Source: Cacajao melanocephalus
Lineage: Eukaryota > Chordata > Mammalia > Primates > Pitheciidae
Assembly (NCBI GenBank): GCA_963573385.1
Contig: CAUYLG010059043.1
Span: 1 to 64,000 of the forward strand
Direction: 5' to 3'
Length of the DNA: 64,000 nt
Below are positions 13,047 to 24,578 of the stretch, one piece after another. The translations under genes and the position numbers were made by a program. The stretch's first letter is position 1. Each line of letters starts with the position of its first letter. Below the pieces are notes generated by a model. It was not told where the DNA came from. It saw nothing but the letters and a program-made list of their open reading frames with translations, and searched no databases.

Positions 13047-13392
13047 TTCTAAGGAAGATTATTACTCCATGAGGAAGGCAGTGATCTCAGGGGATCTTGT
13101 TATTTACAGGAAAGAAAAAGGCAGACATTGCAGTTGCATGCCACGTGACTCGGGCCACATAGCCACATTCCTCTCAAGGCTCAGAAGAATTTAAAGTTCC
13201 AGCAGCTCTAAGTTTGAACTATTTCATTTCACAGAGGGCAAGGACTTCAGAGAGTAAGACAGGGGAAGGAGGATGAAGTGTTCTCCTGGAGAGAGGTGTG
13301 GTCTGCAGGTCCAGCCTGGGAGCATGGGGACATGGAGGCAGGCTGGAGCCGGCTGTGGCTTTGGGACAACTACCTAGCGAAGGAAACCAAAC
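13047..13392. other. Unassigned sequence
   Basis: No repeat recognised with confidence between two LTRs. It contains a G-rich patch at 13250-13360. Confidence 0.5.
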
Positions 13393-13530
13393 TATGTCAC
13401 CCCAAAATATATTTTCTTGACATATTTCGATGTGGCTATTCAGAAGGGATAGAAATACAAAATAGCTGAAAAGCTGTTTTTCGTGGGTGAGGTTTGCATC
13501 TGCAGAGAAAATCTGCATTTATGCAGCCAG

Positions 13531-13664
13531 GCCTTGCATGGCCTTAGTCCTGTTTATGATTTGGTATCTTATTGCCACAAAGAGTCTGTTGGGTCAGTTG
13601 CCTGGCTTCTATTTGAACATGAATACTGGTCAGTTATCGTGCCTAAACTTCAGAAGGAGGGGGT
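13531..13664. repeat. Copy of 12775-12909 inside the LTR shell
   Basis: The block starting gccttgcatggccttagtcc is close to the same-orientation block 756 bp upstream. Differences are single bases and small indels. It lies between LTR shell segments that otherwise align to the LTR at 8110. Confidence 0.8.
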
Positions 13665-13728
13665 TTTTCTTTTTCTTCCTTGTCCAGATCCAGGAAAGAT
13701 TAACTGAGAGCGTGACACCTTTGAAAAC

Positions 13729-14097
13729 CTGTGCAGCCATAAAAAACGATGAGTTCATGTCCTTTGCAGGGACATGGATGAACCTGGAAACCATCATTCT
13801 CAGCAAGCTGATGCAGGAACAGAAAATCAAACACCGCATGTTCTCACTCATAGGTGGGCATTGAACAATGAGAACACACAGACACAGGGAAGGGAGCATC
13901 ACACACTGGGGTCTGTCGGGGGGGAAATAGGGGAGGGACAGCAGGGGGTGGGAGTTGGGGAGAGATAGCATGGGGAGAAATGCCAGATAGAGGTGATGGG
14001 GAGGAAAGCAGCAAACCACACTGCCATGTGTGTACCTATGCAACAATCTTGCACATTCTTCACATGTACCCCAAAACCTAAAATGCAATAAAAAAAA
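13729..14097 (+). mobile_element. 5'-truncated primate L1 3' end
   Basis: It contains the ORF2 3' end (gatgagttcatgtcctttgc) and 3' UTR (ctcactcataggtgggcatt; cacatgtaccccaaaaccta) with an A tail. Flanking gaaaac at 13723-13728 and 14098-14103 is a short target-site duplication. This places it as a later insertion in the outer LTR. Confidence 0.92.
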
Positions 14098-14609
14098 GAA
14101 AACCGGAGAGAAATATTTACCATCTATTCTCTCTGGGGTCTGCTACCTGTGAGGTTTATCTACAAAACAAGATCCCCTTTACTAGCCAGGCCTCCTCTTC
14201 TCTCCCTCCCATAAACTTGTTTTACTACCATAACCTGTTTTGCCACGATCCAAGCCCCTGTTCTTTCTGTTATCTCAAGATGGTGAGAAAAGAAAAGAAC
14301 TTATGTGAGGAATGCAAGCCCTTTTAATTATCAGACCCAGAGAGACATTAAAATGAGACCTCAGTCACACCCTACTCCCTGCTTGAGCTGTGTAATCATC
14401 TCTTGAAACTGCTTGCTACTGCCGTAAGTAGCTATAAATTAACCTAATAATGTCACACCAGACACTAAAACCCACACCCTATAGCTTAACCATGTATAGC
14501 CAATCACTAATCAATGCTACTTCTGTAAATCAATGAGAAGTCCTGACAACAACTTTGCATCTGCCCACTCCCCGTTCTCTTTTTTTTTGCCTGTAAATAT
14601 CCACTTGTG

Positions 14610-15384
14610 ACTCGGCGTGGTGGCTCATGTCTGTAATCCCAGCACTTTGTGGCCAAGGCAGGCAGATCACCTGAGGTCACAAGTTCCAGACCAGCCTGGC
14701 CAACATGGTTAACCCTCATCTCTACTAAAAAAATACAAAAATTAGCTGGTGTGATGGCACGTGTCTGTAATCCCAGCTATTCAGAAGGCTGAGACAGGAG
14801 AATCACTTGAATTTGGGTGATAGAGGTTGTCAGGTCTCCATATGCAAGCCTGGAGCCTGAATGTCAGGTCTCATATGCAAGCCTGGAGCCCAAAAGTCTC
14901 AAGTTCTGCCTGCCCCAGCTGATGTCTCCCACCCCTGACTGCGTTCACCATTGTCCCTGATCACCCAGCAGAGCGTCTTCCGATAAGCCCCTCACCCAGT
15001 CCTGCCATCTTAACTGTTCTTATGATAATGTAAATACCTCTCACCCAACCCTGCCATTGTAACTAAACTTGTGGTCATGTATACTCCTTGCCCCTAACCC
15101 CCACCACTGTAACTGAACTTACTCTGCAACACCCCTGCCCCCCAAAAAACTACCCAAACCTACAAAACCAACTCCTATCCCACTACTCTTTGCTAATGCC
15201 CTTTTCGGCCTTAGCCTACCTGCACCCAGGTAAATAAACATCCATGTTGCTCACACAAAGCCTGTTTGGAAGGTCTCTTCCTTCAAAGCGCGCATTTTTT
15301 CAACAGAGGTTGCAGTGAGCTGAGAGCACACCACTGCACTCCAATCTGGGCAACAGAGACTGTGTCTCAAAAATAAATAAATAA
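14610..15384 (+). mobile_element. AluS-like, interrupted by an LTR
   Basis: The left arm and part of the right arm are at 14610-14827, the remainder at 15306-15384 with an (AAAT)n tail. The flanks atccacttgtg (14599) and atctacctgta (15385) look like a degraded target-site duplication. Confidence 0.9.
14828..15305 (+). mobile_element. LTR7-related (HERV-H type) solo LTR
   Basis: It opens TGTCAGGTCTC and closes TTCAACA. The 3' half carries ctgcacccaggtaaataaac and ttgctcacacaaagcctgtt, which I know from HERV-H LTR7. A perfect 5-bp target-site duplication gaggt flanks it (14823-14827 and 15306-15310) inside an Alu. The first 34 bases are tandemly duplicated at 14862. Confidence 0.8.
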
Positions 15385-15644
15385 ATCTACCTGTAACTGC
15401 TGCTTATCAGAGAGTACATTCAGGAAAACTTGAATCTATGCTTCCAGGTTGCAATCCTCAAGCCTGGCTCCAATAAACCCTCGACTTATATTAATTGTTG
15501 CCTCAGCTTCTTCCATTTAGGTGAACAATACTATGAAAGCATCAACCATTTGGCCATTGCTTTGAGATCTTTGTAAGACCCTTGAGCCTTTTCTCCTATT
15601 AATCTGCCTTTTGTTGGTTGATTTTTCAGTGACTCTTCAGAAAG

Positions 15645-16048
15645 TGACACAGTTTGGATCTGTGTCCCCACCAAATCTCATGTTGAATTGTAATCCCCAA
15701 TGTTAGACGTGGGGCCTAGAGGGAGGTGATTGGATCCTGGGGTTGGAGTTCTCATGAATATGTTAGCACCATTCCCTTGGTTCTATTCTCATGATAGTGA
15801 GAGATTGAGTTATCGTAGTTCTGGTTGTTTAAAAGTGTGTGTCATCTCCCTAATCTCTCTTCATCCTGCTCTGATCATATGAGACACCTGCTTCCTCTCA
15901 GCCTTCTGCCAGGATTGTAAGTATCCTGAGGCATCCCCAGAAGCAGAAGCCACTATGCTTCCTATACAGCCTGCAGAACCGTGAGCTATTGAACCCCTTA
16001 TAATTTATAAATTACCCAGTCTCAGCAGTGTAAGAACGAACTAATATA
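15645..16048 (+). mobile_element. THE1-like MaLR LTR
   Basis: Starts tgacacagtttggatctgtg and ends gtaagaacgaactaatata, with ataaattacccagtctcagc before the end. Length of 404 bp is normal. It lies within the last ~60 bases of the outer ERV1 LTR, whose terminus resumes at 16049. Confidence 0.85.
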
Positions 16049-16148
16049 AAGGGTGAAGGAATATTTTTCCCTTGGTCCCCACACTAGCCCCCTCAAGAAA
16101 CAAGGGTGTGGAACTTCTTTGGGGAACTGTGCTGTGAGAGTATAAAGA

Positions 16149-17040
<892 letters not shown>

Positions 17041-17244
17041 CGTTGTTTGATGTTAACGCCAGAGTCACGTTGGAAAACAGGGCACATGATATAGGGTGAA
17101 AAAAAAAAACCCTCCAATGACACTTCACGGTTTATAGAGTATGGCTCTCCAGGCCCCTTAGATAAAAATTTGGGAAAGAGAAGAAAAAGATAAGAGCTTA
17201 GCCCTCAAAGAGAAACATTTTTTTTTCCTTCTTGGGATGTAATC

Positions 17245-17704
17245 ATAATTTTAAGCAACTAACCTGTTGCCTCAGAATTTCCACAGAAGCAGGAAGGCCA
17301 CTCTGACTTTCTCCCTTCTTTCTCCCTGAATCAGGTCATAAAGGATTTCTCGTCCCTACCTCCCCATGAAAGCAGGTCGTGAGACCCTCATTCCAGAGGG
17401 GTCCTCCTCTGTACCCTGAGGCCAAGCAGAGTCAGAACAAACAGGTCTTGCTGGTCTTCCTCCAGTTTGTTACCATCAGACCCTGCCCTCCTGTCCTCCA
17501 ATCAGACTTCTGCACAATTGTTCATAGAAATAGTTTTCCCTGGGCCTTTGGGTCTTCATTTCTGAAGCCTCCCATGTCATGTAAAACTTATATTAAAACA
17601 TTTGTTATGCTTTTCTCTTGTTAATCTGTCTTTCATTATAGGAGTCTCAGCCATGAGCCTTGCAATGGGTTAGGAAAAGATATTACTTTTTCTCCCCTAC
17701 AGGG
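17245..17704 (+). mobile_element. ERV1-type LTR
   Basis: It ends tttttctcccctaca with cttgttaatctgtctttcat upstream. It is the opposite-orientation relative of the LTR at 3007-3500 (shared blocks agaagcaggaaggccactct-like, cccatgtcatgtaaaact). The 5' boundary is approximate. Confidence 0.6.
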
Positions 17705-18042
17705 ATTTCTGCTGGAAAAATCCACTTTGCTAGAGCAGGCACAGGGAACCACTGATCAGAGACATTGCTGAAAGTTGGCAAGTGGGCATTTGCTTTTCAT
17801 TTTAAGCAGTTGTCAGAGTTTATACTTAGGAGCTCTCCCCTCAATATCTGGATTTTCAGCTTCTCTGGAAGACCCAGAAGACCTGGGTATGTGGGGCCAG
17901 CGTTTCTGAAGGCTGCGGTAATCATAGACATGAATGTGGGCACAGATATTTCAAAGAGAACACTTGTGCTCCACCACAGCAGGGATGGTCCACCCACCCG
18001 GTCCTCTCCTTGACACAAGGCGAAGGTAAGTGATCAATTCTC
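17705..18042. other. Unassigned sequence with a splice-donor-like site
   Basis: No repeat recognised. The sequence gaaggtaagtga at about 18021-18032 is a strong 5' splice-site consensus, but no matching exon or acceptor can be argued. Confidence 0.4.
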
Positions 18043-18387
18043 ATCTTCCTGCTTCTTTTTTTTTTTTTTTTAAAGAGATGGGGTCTCGCTATGTTGCCCA
18101 GGCTGGAATGCAGTGACTACTCACAGGCGCGATCCCACTACTGATCAGCACGGGAGTTTTGACCTGCTCCATTTCTGACCTGGGCCAGTTCACCCCTCCT
18201 TAGGCAACCTGGTGGTCCCCCACTCCCAGGAGGTCACCATATTGATGCCGAACTTAGTTTAGACACCCGATCGGCATAGCGCACTACAGCCCAGAACTCC
18301 TGGGCTCAAGTGATCCTCCCACCTCAGCCTCCCGAGTAGCTGGGACTACAGGCACACACCACCGCGCCCGGCATCTTCCTGCTTCTT
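18043..18387 (-). pseudogene. RN7SL: 7SL RNA retropseudogene with 15-bp TSD
   Basis: On the minus strand 18372 to 18074 reads as almost the whole 299-nt 7SL RNA, the scaffold of the signal recognition particle. It starts gccgggcgcggtgg, keeps the non-Alu S domain (ctatgccgatcgggtgtc; ggttgcctaaggaggggtga) and ends in the 3' Alu domain (gggcaacatagcgagacccc). A ~16-base A tail and perfect flanking repeats atcttcctgcttctt (18043-18057 and 18373-18387) show L1-mediated retroposition of an RNA. Most differences I see from 7SL are CpG-type changes. No upstream 7SL promoter is expected, so it is probably silent. Confidence 0.95.
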
Positions 18388-18456
18388 AACTAGCAGCAGC
18401 GTTATCAGGAAAATGAGATAATTCTTGCATCCACATCTTCATCAAAACCCAAAATA

Positions 18457-18767
18457 GGCCAAGTGCAGTGGCTCAGGCCTGTAATCCCAGCTCTTTGGGA
18501 GGTTGAGGCAGGCAGATCACTTGAGGTCAGGAGTTCAAGAACAGCCTGGCCAACATGGTGAAATGCCACCTTTACTAAAAATATAAAAATTAGCCGGGCA
18601 TGGTGGTAGGCACCTGTAGTCCCAGCTACTCAGGAGGCTCAGACAGGGGAATTACTTGAACCCAGAGGGCTGAGGTGCAGTGAGCTGAGATCACACCACT
18701 GCACTCCTGCCTGGGCAACAGAGCAAGACTTCATCTCAAAACAAAACAAAACAACAACAACAAAAAA
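18457..18767 (+). mobile_element. AluS-like, full length
   Basis: Complete dimer with gcctggccaacatggtgaaa. The tail has mutated to (CAAAA)n then (CAA)n. Confidence 0.93.
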
Positions 18768-19089
18768 TCGCAAGAATCAAGGATAGACCAAGACATGAGA
18801 TGGGGAGTTTGGAAGTGAAGTGTATTCCTAGATGTTTAATATGCAAAGCATGCCCGTAATTAGACTATTTTTTTTTTAAACTCACTTCACTCATTTATAG
18901 TTACTGCCTGACTCTCAGAGGTATTTGAGCTTCGTCCTCAGTATCAACCTAATATAAGAAAATGTTTTCTTTGACTCAAAAGGGCCTACTGACACATTAA
19001 CTAAAAGCGTCTTCTTTGGTGCATGATTCAAACAAAGCAACCCTGATAAAACAGTTTTGAGAAAATCTGTAGAGTATAAACATTGCCTG

Positions 19090-19260
19090 AGGTTTAGATG
19101 GTATTAAGACATTATTGTTGAATTTTTAGTGTGACAATGGTATTTTTGTTACGTTTTAAAAGTATTCACGTGTTAAAAAGATATGCAGTGAAATATTTAC
19201 AGGTGAAAAGACATGACTTATGGGATTTGCTCTAAAATATTCTGAAGAATGTGCACTTTT
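19090..19260 (+). repeat. Old L1 3' UTR-like fragment
   Basis: Ordered weak matches to L1M-type 3' sequence: gtgacaatggtatttttgtt, tgcagtgaaatatttacagg, tgggatttgctctaaaat. A related plus-strand copy lies at 51700-52005. Confidence 0.5.
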
Positions 19261-19454
19261 GAAATTTTTCCATAATAGATGGTTTAAGAAAAACAGTGTC
19301 TACCCCCATGTGTCTAAGTGTCTGGCCCATTATCATGCAAAGCAGCATTTGGTTTCTTTTATCTTTTGTTCTCTTTGTTACTCCCGCTTAAACTACACAT
19401 CAATGCTCCTGCAATATTGCTAACTTCTTTCCTTCTGCTGGAAAACTTCCTTTC

Positions 19455-19640
19455 AACAGTGTAATTTATTTAAATATATTTAGATTACCTGATAGTATTT
19501 TTATTTAAAATACTTATTTTAAAATTTTATATTTGTATGTTTTATGTGTATATTTATATATTTATATGTAATCAATTAAATTATAGTTTAACATAAATTT
19601 AAAAGAATATTTATTTTAAAATAAGAATATTAATAGTTCT
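19455..19640. repeat. AT-rich low-complexity tract
   Basis: About 185 bases of almost pure A/T with ttatttaaa, tatatttatatat and taaaataag motifs. It ends sharply against GC-rich sequence at about 19640. Confidence 0.85.
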
Positions 19641-20265
19641 GGAGGTGTTTTGTCTCCATCGGGCCTTAGTGCAAGCCAGACCAGGTTGACGTTGCCACGC
19701 TGTCAACAGAGGCCTGGCTGTGTCCTGGGCACACCCTTGAGGGTCCTGCAGGGCCTCTTCCCTTGACACCTACACTGCTCGTCACTGATCTGCACAACAC
19801 AGCCAGAGGACGAGTCAGTGATGTTGTTCACACCGGGGGAACCTACGTCACAGGGGCTACCGAGGAGACACTCGTACTCTGATGATAATCACAGGGACTC
19901 AGATTTCCAATACACTCACGTTTTGGTCAGCCTACATTCCAGACAAGAGCTTCCTTGAGAAATTCCCTGAAGCTAAAAATAATCCTTCCTAGATCTAAAA
20001 ATTATAGTTTTCTATTCCCATGTCTGGCACAATTACCTTCCAAAGGGGCCTATGTGCCCAAGAGGCCCTGTGCGTCAGCTAGCTTGAGTCCCACATGCTT
20101 AAAGAAAGGGAAGCAGTGCACTGAAATGAGTGTCCGTGCCCTCTCACCACAGCAGGGAAAGGGAACGCTAACTTACTTGTCAAGGGAACATGTGGAGTTT
20201 TTCCTAACAGTAGGACCATATTATCAACCTCAACGTTCTTATTTTATAGTTTATCCAAAAAAAAA
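19641..20265. other. Unassigned, locally CpG-bearing sequence
   Basis: 19641-19900 has about ten CpG sites, far more than its surroundings, including tacgtca and tgacgtt, which look like CRE half or near-full sites. No open frame, repeat family or RNA gene was recognised. 19900-20265 is ordinary unassigned sequence. Confidence 0.5.
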
Positions 20266-20559
20266 TTTTTTTTTTTGAGATAGAGTCTTGCTCTTGTTGC
20301 CAGGCTGGAGTGAAATGGTGTGATCTCGGCTCACTGCAATCTCCACCTCCTAGGTTCAAGCAATTTTCCTGTCTCAGCCTCCCAAGTAGCTAGGATTACA
20401 GGTGCCTGCCACCACGCCCAGCTCATTTTTGTATTTTTAGTAGAGATGGGGTTTTACTATGTTGGTCAATCTGGTATCGAACTCATGGCCTCAAGTGATC
20501 TGACTGCCTCAGCATCTCAAAGTGCTGTGATTACAGGCATGAGCCACTGTGCCCGGCTG
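20266..20559 (-). mobile_element. Alu, full length
   Basis: Poly-T at 20266, then gagatagagtcttgctcttg through to gccactgtgcccggc. Confidence 0.92.
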
Positions 20560-20857
20560 ATTTTAAGGGTACTGTAAAAGACTGTCAGTCCTTAGTTCAG
20601 AGATTACAGGACACAACTTGGTCATTTGCATCCTGGGCACAGATTGCCTTCAGGTGAGTGGGAGTAGGTGGCAGGGTAAGGTGTACATTACTAGACAGAG
20701 GTCCCAGACTCATACTTAGCAAGCCGTGAACTGGGACAAGTCTGTTAACATCCTTGCTGTATCCTCTTTCCTGTATATGTGAGTGAGATACTGAATAGAA
20801 AAATGGACAACAGCCAGACCATATATAAAAATAGAACTCTGACGCACAATCTGCAGT

Positions 20858-21568
<711 letters not shown>

Positions 21569-21634
21569 TGAGACAGGGGTAGACTGTGACTGATCTACTG
21601 TCCTAATGCTTTTGGACTCCACAAGAACTTACAT

Positions 21635-22090
21635 TTGGCCAACAAGTATTTACTGTGAATCTAGTTAAATGCCAGTCACTGTGCTAGAGGCTAAAGGTAT
21701 TTGGTGAGTTTCCAGCCTAGTGAGGGAGACACTGGTACATTAAATAATTACACCAATGCATGTGAAATTGTAGCTGTGATGAGGCACTGCACACTGTGCA
21801 TGAGTGCCTAAAGCAGTTGGCCTAGTCAGGGAGGCCAGGGAGGATTTCCCTGAGGAAGTGGCATTTACACTGAGATTTGAAGAGTGTTGAGAGTTTACCA
21901 GGTGAAAAAGAGGAAAAAGAAGGAAAATCCAGGCCAAGGTCATGGAGTGTACAAGAGTATGGAAAAAGGGGAGCCCAGAGGGGGCACATAGAGCATGGGG
22001 GATGATAACAGGTGAAGTCTGAGGGAGAGGAAGGGATCAGGCCACACAGGGTCTCATAGGAACCCTTAAGGAATTTTGTCTCTATCCAGA
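21635..22090 (-). repeat. L2 relic
   Basis: Read forward: aacaagtatttactgtgaat, gccagtcactgtgctagagg, gaggccagggaggatttccc, aagtggcatttacactgaga. These are the reversed order of L2 3' blocks. Confidence 0.65.
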
Positions 22091-22170
22091 CACTAGCAGC
22101 AACTGCAACATAATGACACTGCCCCCACATGTTTACAAGAATTGCACGCTAGATTCTAGACAGAAACACA

Positions 22171-22712
22171 GTTGTAATTAAGCATTAATTAGGCCGCACC
22201 CTGGCCCACTTCCTTGCTGCTGAAAGTCACTCAACACTAGGTACTAACCACTGGCATCCCCACTGCTCCCACAGACAGGACTACTGACATTAGGGTCCTA
22301 AGACTGCCTAAGAATTGACTTGCATCCCCATTGCTCCTGTAGACAGGATCGCTGACACTGGAATCATAAAGTCTCTGTTTAAGGATTACTTAAGATGTTT
22401 CTCAGATCCCAAATTCCAGTGAAACAGCTGACACCAACCAGTTTGAAGACCCCAAGGAGGAATGGGGTCAGCATGAGAACACAGCATCTTCATCTCCCTA
22501 CCCCATGACTTCACCCTGCACTCTTCAACCAGTCAACGACCTCCACACTTTGGCCCACTCCAAACCCTTAAAAACCCTAGTCCCAAATTCTTCATGGAAA
22601 TGGATTTAAGGTTCCTTCCCATTTCCTTAGTAGGTGGCTCTATAATTAAACCTTTTCCTCTGCTGCAAACTGGTGTCTTGGCATATTGACTTGCTGTGTG
22701 CATCAGGCAACA
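22171..22712 (+). mobile_element. Probable ERV LTR
   Basis: Has TG...CA ends (tgtaattaagc; caggcaaca) and a late attaaa signal before ctctgctgcaaactggtgtc. It carries an internal direct repeat of about 70 bp (gcatccccactgctcc at ~22254 and gcatccccattgctcc at ~22323). Family unknown. Confidence 0.5.
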
Positions 22713-22769
22713 AACCTATTATGGTTACAATAATAGCTCATTATTGAATTATTGAACAGCCCTTACTGG

Positions 22770-23715
22770 AGACTATGTATCCTGAATCTATGAAAAACTC
22801 TTGCAACTCAGCAATAGAAAGACAAAAGCCCAATTAAAAATAGGGTGAAAGGCTTGAATAGACATTTCTCCAAAGAAGCTATACAAATGGTCAGCAAGCA
22901 CATGGAAACGTGTTTATGTTGTTACTCACCAGAGAAATGCACATTCAAACCGCAATGAGATACCACTTCACTACCACAGTGAAATGCCACTAGGATGACT
23001 GTAATTTTTTTTAAAGGAAAATAACAAATGTTGGCAAGAATGTGGAGAAATGGAACTCCCATACGTTGCTGGGAAGAATATACAATGATGCGACTACTGT
23101 TAAAAACAGTTTGGCAGTTCCTCAAAAAGTTGAACATGAAGTTACCATAGCACCCAGCAATTCGATTCCTACATATATACTCAAAAGAATTGAAAATGTA
23201 TGTTCACACAAAAATCTGCAAATGAATGCTCATAGCCACATTATTCAGAGCAGCCAAAAACGTAAACAACCCAAACAACCATTAATTGATGAATGAATAA
23301 ACAAACTGTGGTACATCCATACAACAGAATATTATTCAGTTACAAAAAGGAACGAAGTGCTGATTCATGCTGCAACAGGGATGAACCTTCAAAACGTTAT
23401 GCTGCATGAAAGAGGCCAGACACTAGAGGTCACATAGCCAATGATTCCATTCATGTGAAATGTCCAAAATAGGCAAATCCAAGGAGATGGAAAATAGATT
23501 AGCGGTTGCCAGGGAACAGGCAGAGGGAAAAGAAGAAGTGACTGCTTATGGTTTCCATGGTTTCCTCTTGCAGTGATGGAAATGATTTGAAATTAGACAA
23601 TGGTGATGGCTGCACAACATTGTGACTGTAGTGAAAAACCATGGGATTGTACACTTTAAAACGACGTATTTTATGTGAATTTTTATCTCAATTAAAAAAT
23701 TGAAAAAAAAAAAGA
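22770..23715 (+). mobile_element. L1M/L1MA-type 3' end
   Basis: The ORF2 3' portion is readable (ctcttgcaactcagcaatag; agaatattattcagttacaa). A 3' UTR follows (gcggttgccagggaacaggc; gatggctgcacaacattgtg; gggattgtacactttaaaa) and an A tail at 23703. The frame is broken. It is 5'-truncated. Confidence 0.88.
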
Positions 23716-23733
23716 ATTAAGAAAGCAAAAACA

Positions 23734-24034
23734 GGCAGGACATGATGACTCACACCTGTAATATCAGCACGTTGGGAGGCCAAGGTGGGAGGACCACTTG
23801 AGGCCAGGAGTTTGAGATCAGCCTGGCCAACAGGACGAAACCCCATCTCTACTAAAAATATAAAAATTAGCTGACCGTGGTGGCAGCAACTGTAATCCCA
23901 GCTACTTGGGAGGCTGAGGCACAAGAATCCCTTGAATCCAGGAGGCAGAAGTTGCAGTGAGCTGAGATTACACTACTGCACTCCAGCCTGGGTGACTGAG
24001 TGAGACTCTGTCTCAAAAAAAAAAAAAAAAAAAG
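23734..24034 (+). mobile_element. Alu inserted at the L1 tail
   Basis: Full Alu starting 20 bases after the L1 poly-A. The tail is 19 A then (GA)n. gcaaaaaca at 23725 and at ~24042 is the likely target-site duplication. Confidence 0.92.
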
Positions 24035-24099
24035 AGAGAGAGCAAAAACACAAAAAGCAGATAACTTTCTCCAACTGCAGTCAGAAGAAAAGGCAGAAA

Positions 24100-24493
24100 G
24101 AGAAACCAGACAGATTCACAGCATGAGAAAGATTCAATACACCATTGGTTTGAAGAAGGAACGGGCAAGGTGACAAGGAACGCAGGTGGACTTAAGGAGC
24201 TGCAGAAGCCCTGGCTGACAACCAGCAAGGAAACAGGGACCTCAGTCCTGCAGCCACAAGGAACCAAATTCTACCAACAACCTGAATGAGCTTTGGCAGA
24301 GATTCACCTGCAGAGCCTCAAGTGGAATGCTCCCCTGTTGATAGCTTGATTTCAGCTTTGTGAGACTTTAGGCAGAGGACCCAGGTAAACCCTACTGCAT
24401 CCACCCTTTGAACTGTGAGATAATAATGGATACTGTTTTGAGCTACTAAATTTGTGACAATTTGTTAGGACAGCAATAGAAAACTAATACATC
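24100..24493 (+). mobile_element. MLT1-type MaLR LTR
   Basis: The classic 3' half is present: gttgatagcttgatttcagc, gaactgtgagataataatgg, gagctactaaatttgtgaca and the terminus gcaatagaaaactaatac. Confidence 0.82.
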
Positions 24494-24520
24494 GATTTCT
24501 TAGAAACTTAGTTTCTACCA

Positions 24521-24578
24521 GTGTATCAGTTTTCTACTGCTGCCCGAACAAATTGCCACAAATTTAGTACCTTACAGA
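24521..24578 (-). mobile_element. MaLR LTR 3'-end fragment, inverted
   Basis: gtatcagttttctactgctg is the reverse complement (2 mismatches) of the MLT1 terminus 30 bases upstream. aaattgccacaaatttagta follows as in a reversed MaLR LTR. Confidence 0.6.

Larger units (their letters stand above)
13393..16083 (+). mobile_element. ERV1-type LTR shell with nested insertions
   Basis: Outer LTR pieces are 13393-13722, 14104-14598, 15396-15644 and 16049-16083. Read together they match the LTR at 8110-8644 reversed: caccccaaaatatatttt, agatccaggaaagatta, atttaccatctattct, then an aataaa signal near 15472, cttttctcctattaatctg, and a final ccccaca. Interruptions are an L1 3' end, an Alu carrying an LTR7-like element, and a THE1 LTR. 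The shell is under 1.1 kb of the 2.7 kb span. Confidence 0.62.

Noticed and set aside
13630..14088. 152-codon open frame, minus strand
   Set aside because: It runs antisense through an L1 3' end and LTR sequence, not a gene.
18021..18032. Strong splice-donor consensus
   Set aside because: A single site without a credible exon, acceptor or reading frame is common by chance.
18043..18387. Functional 7SL gene or another Alu
   Set aside because: The S domain excludes Alu, and the A tail plus TSD mark a retrocopy rather than a transcribed locus.
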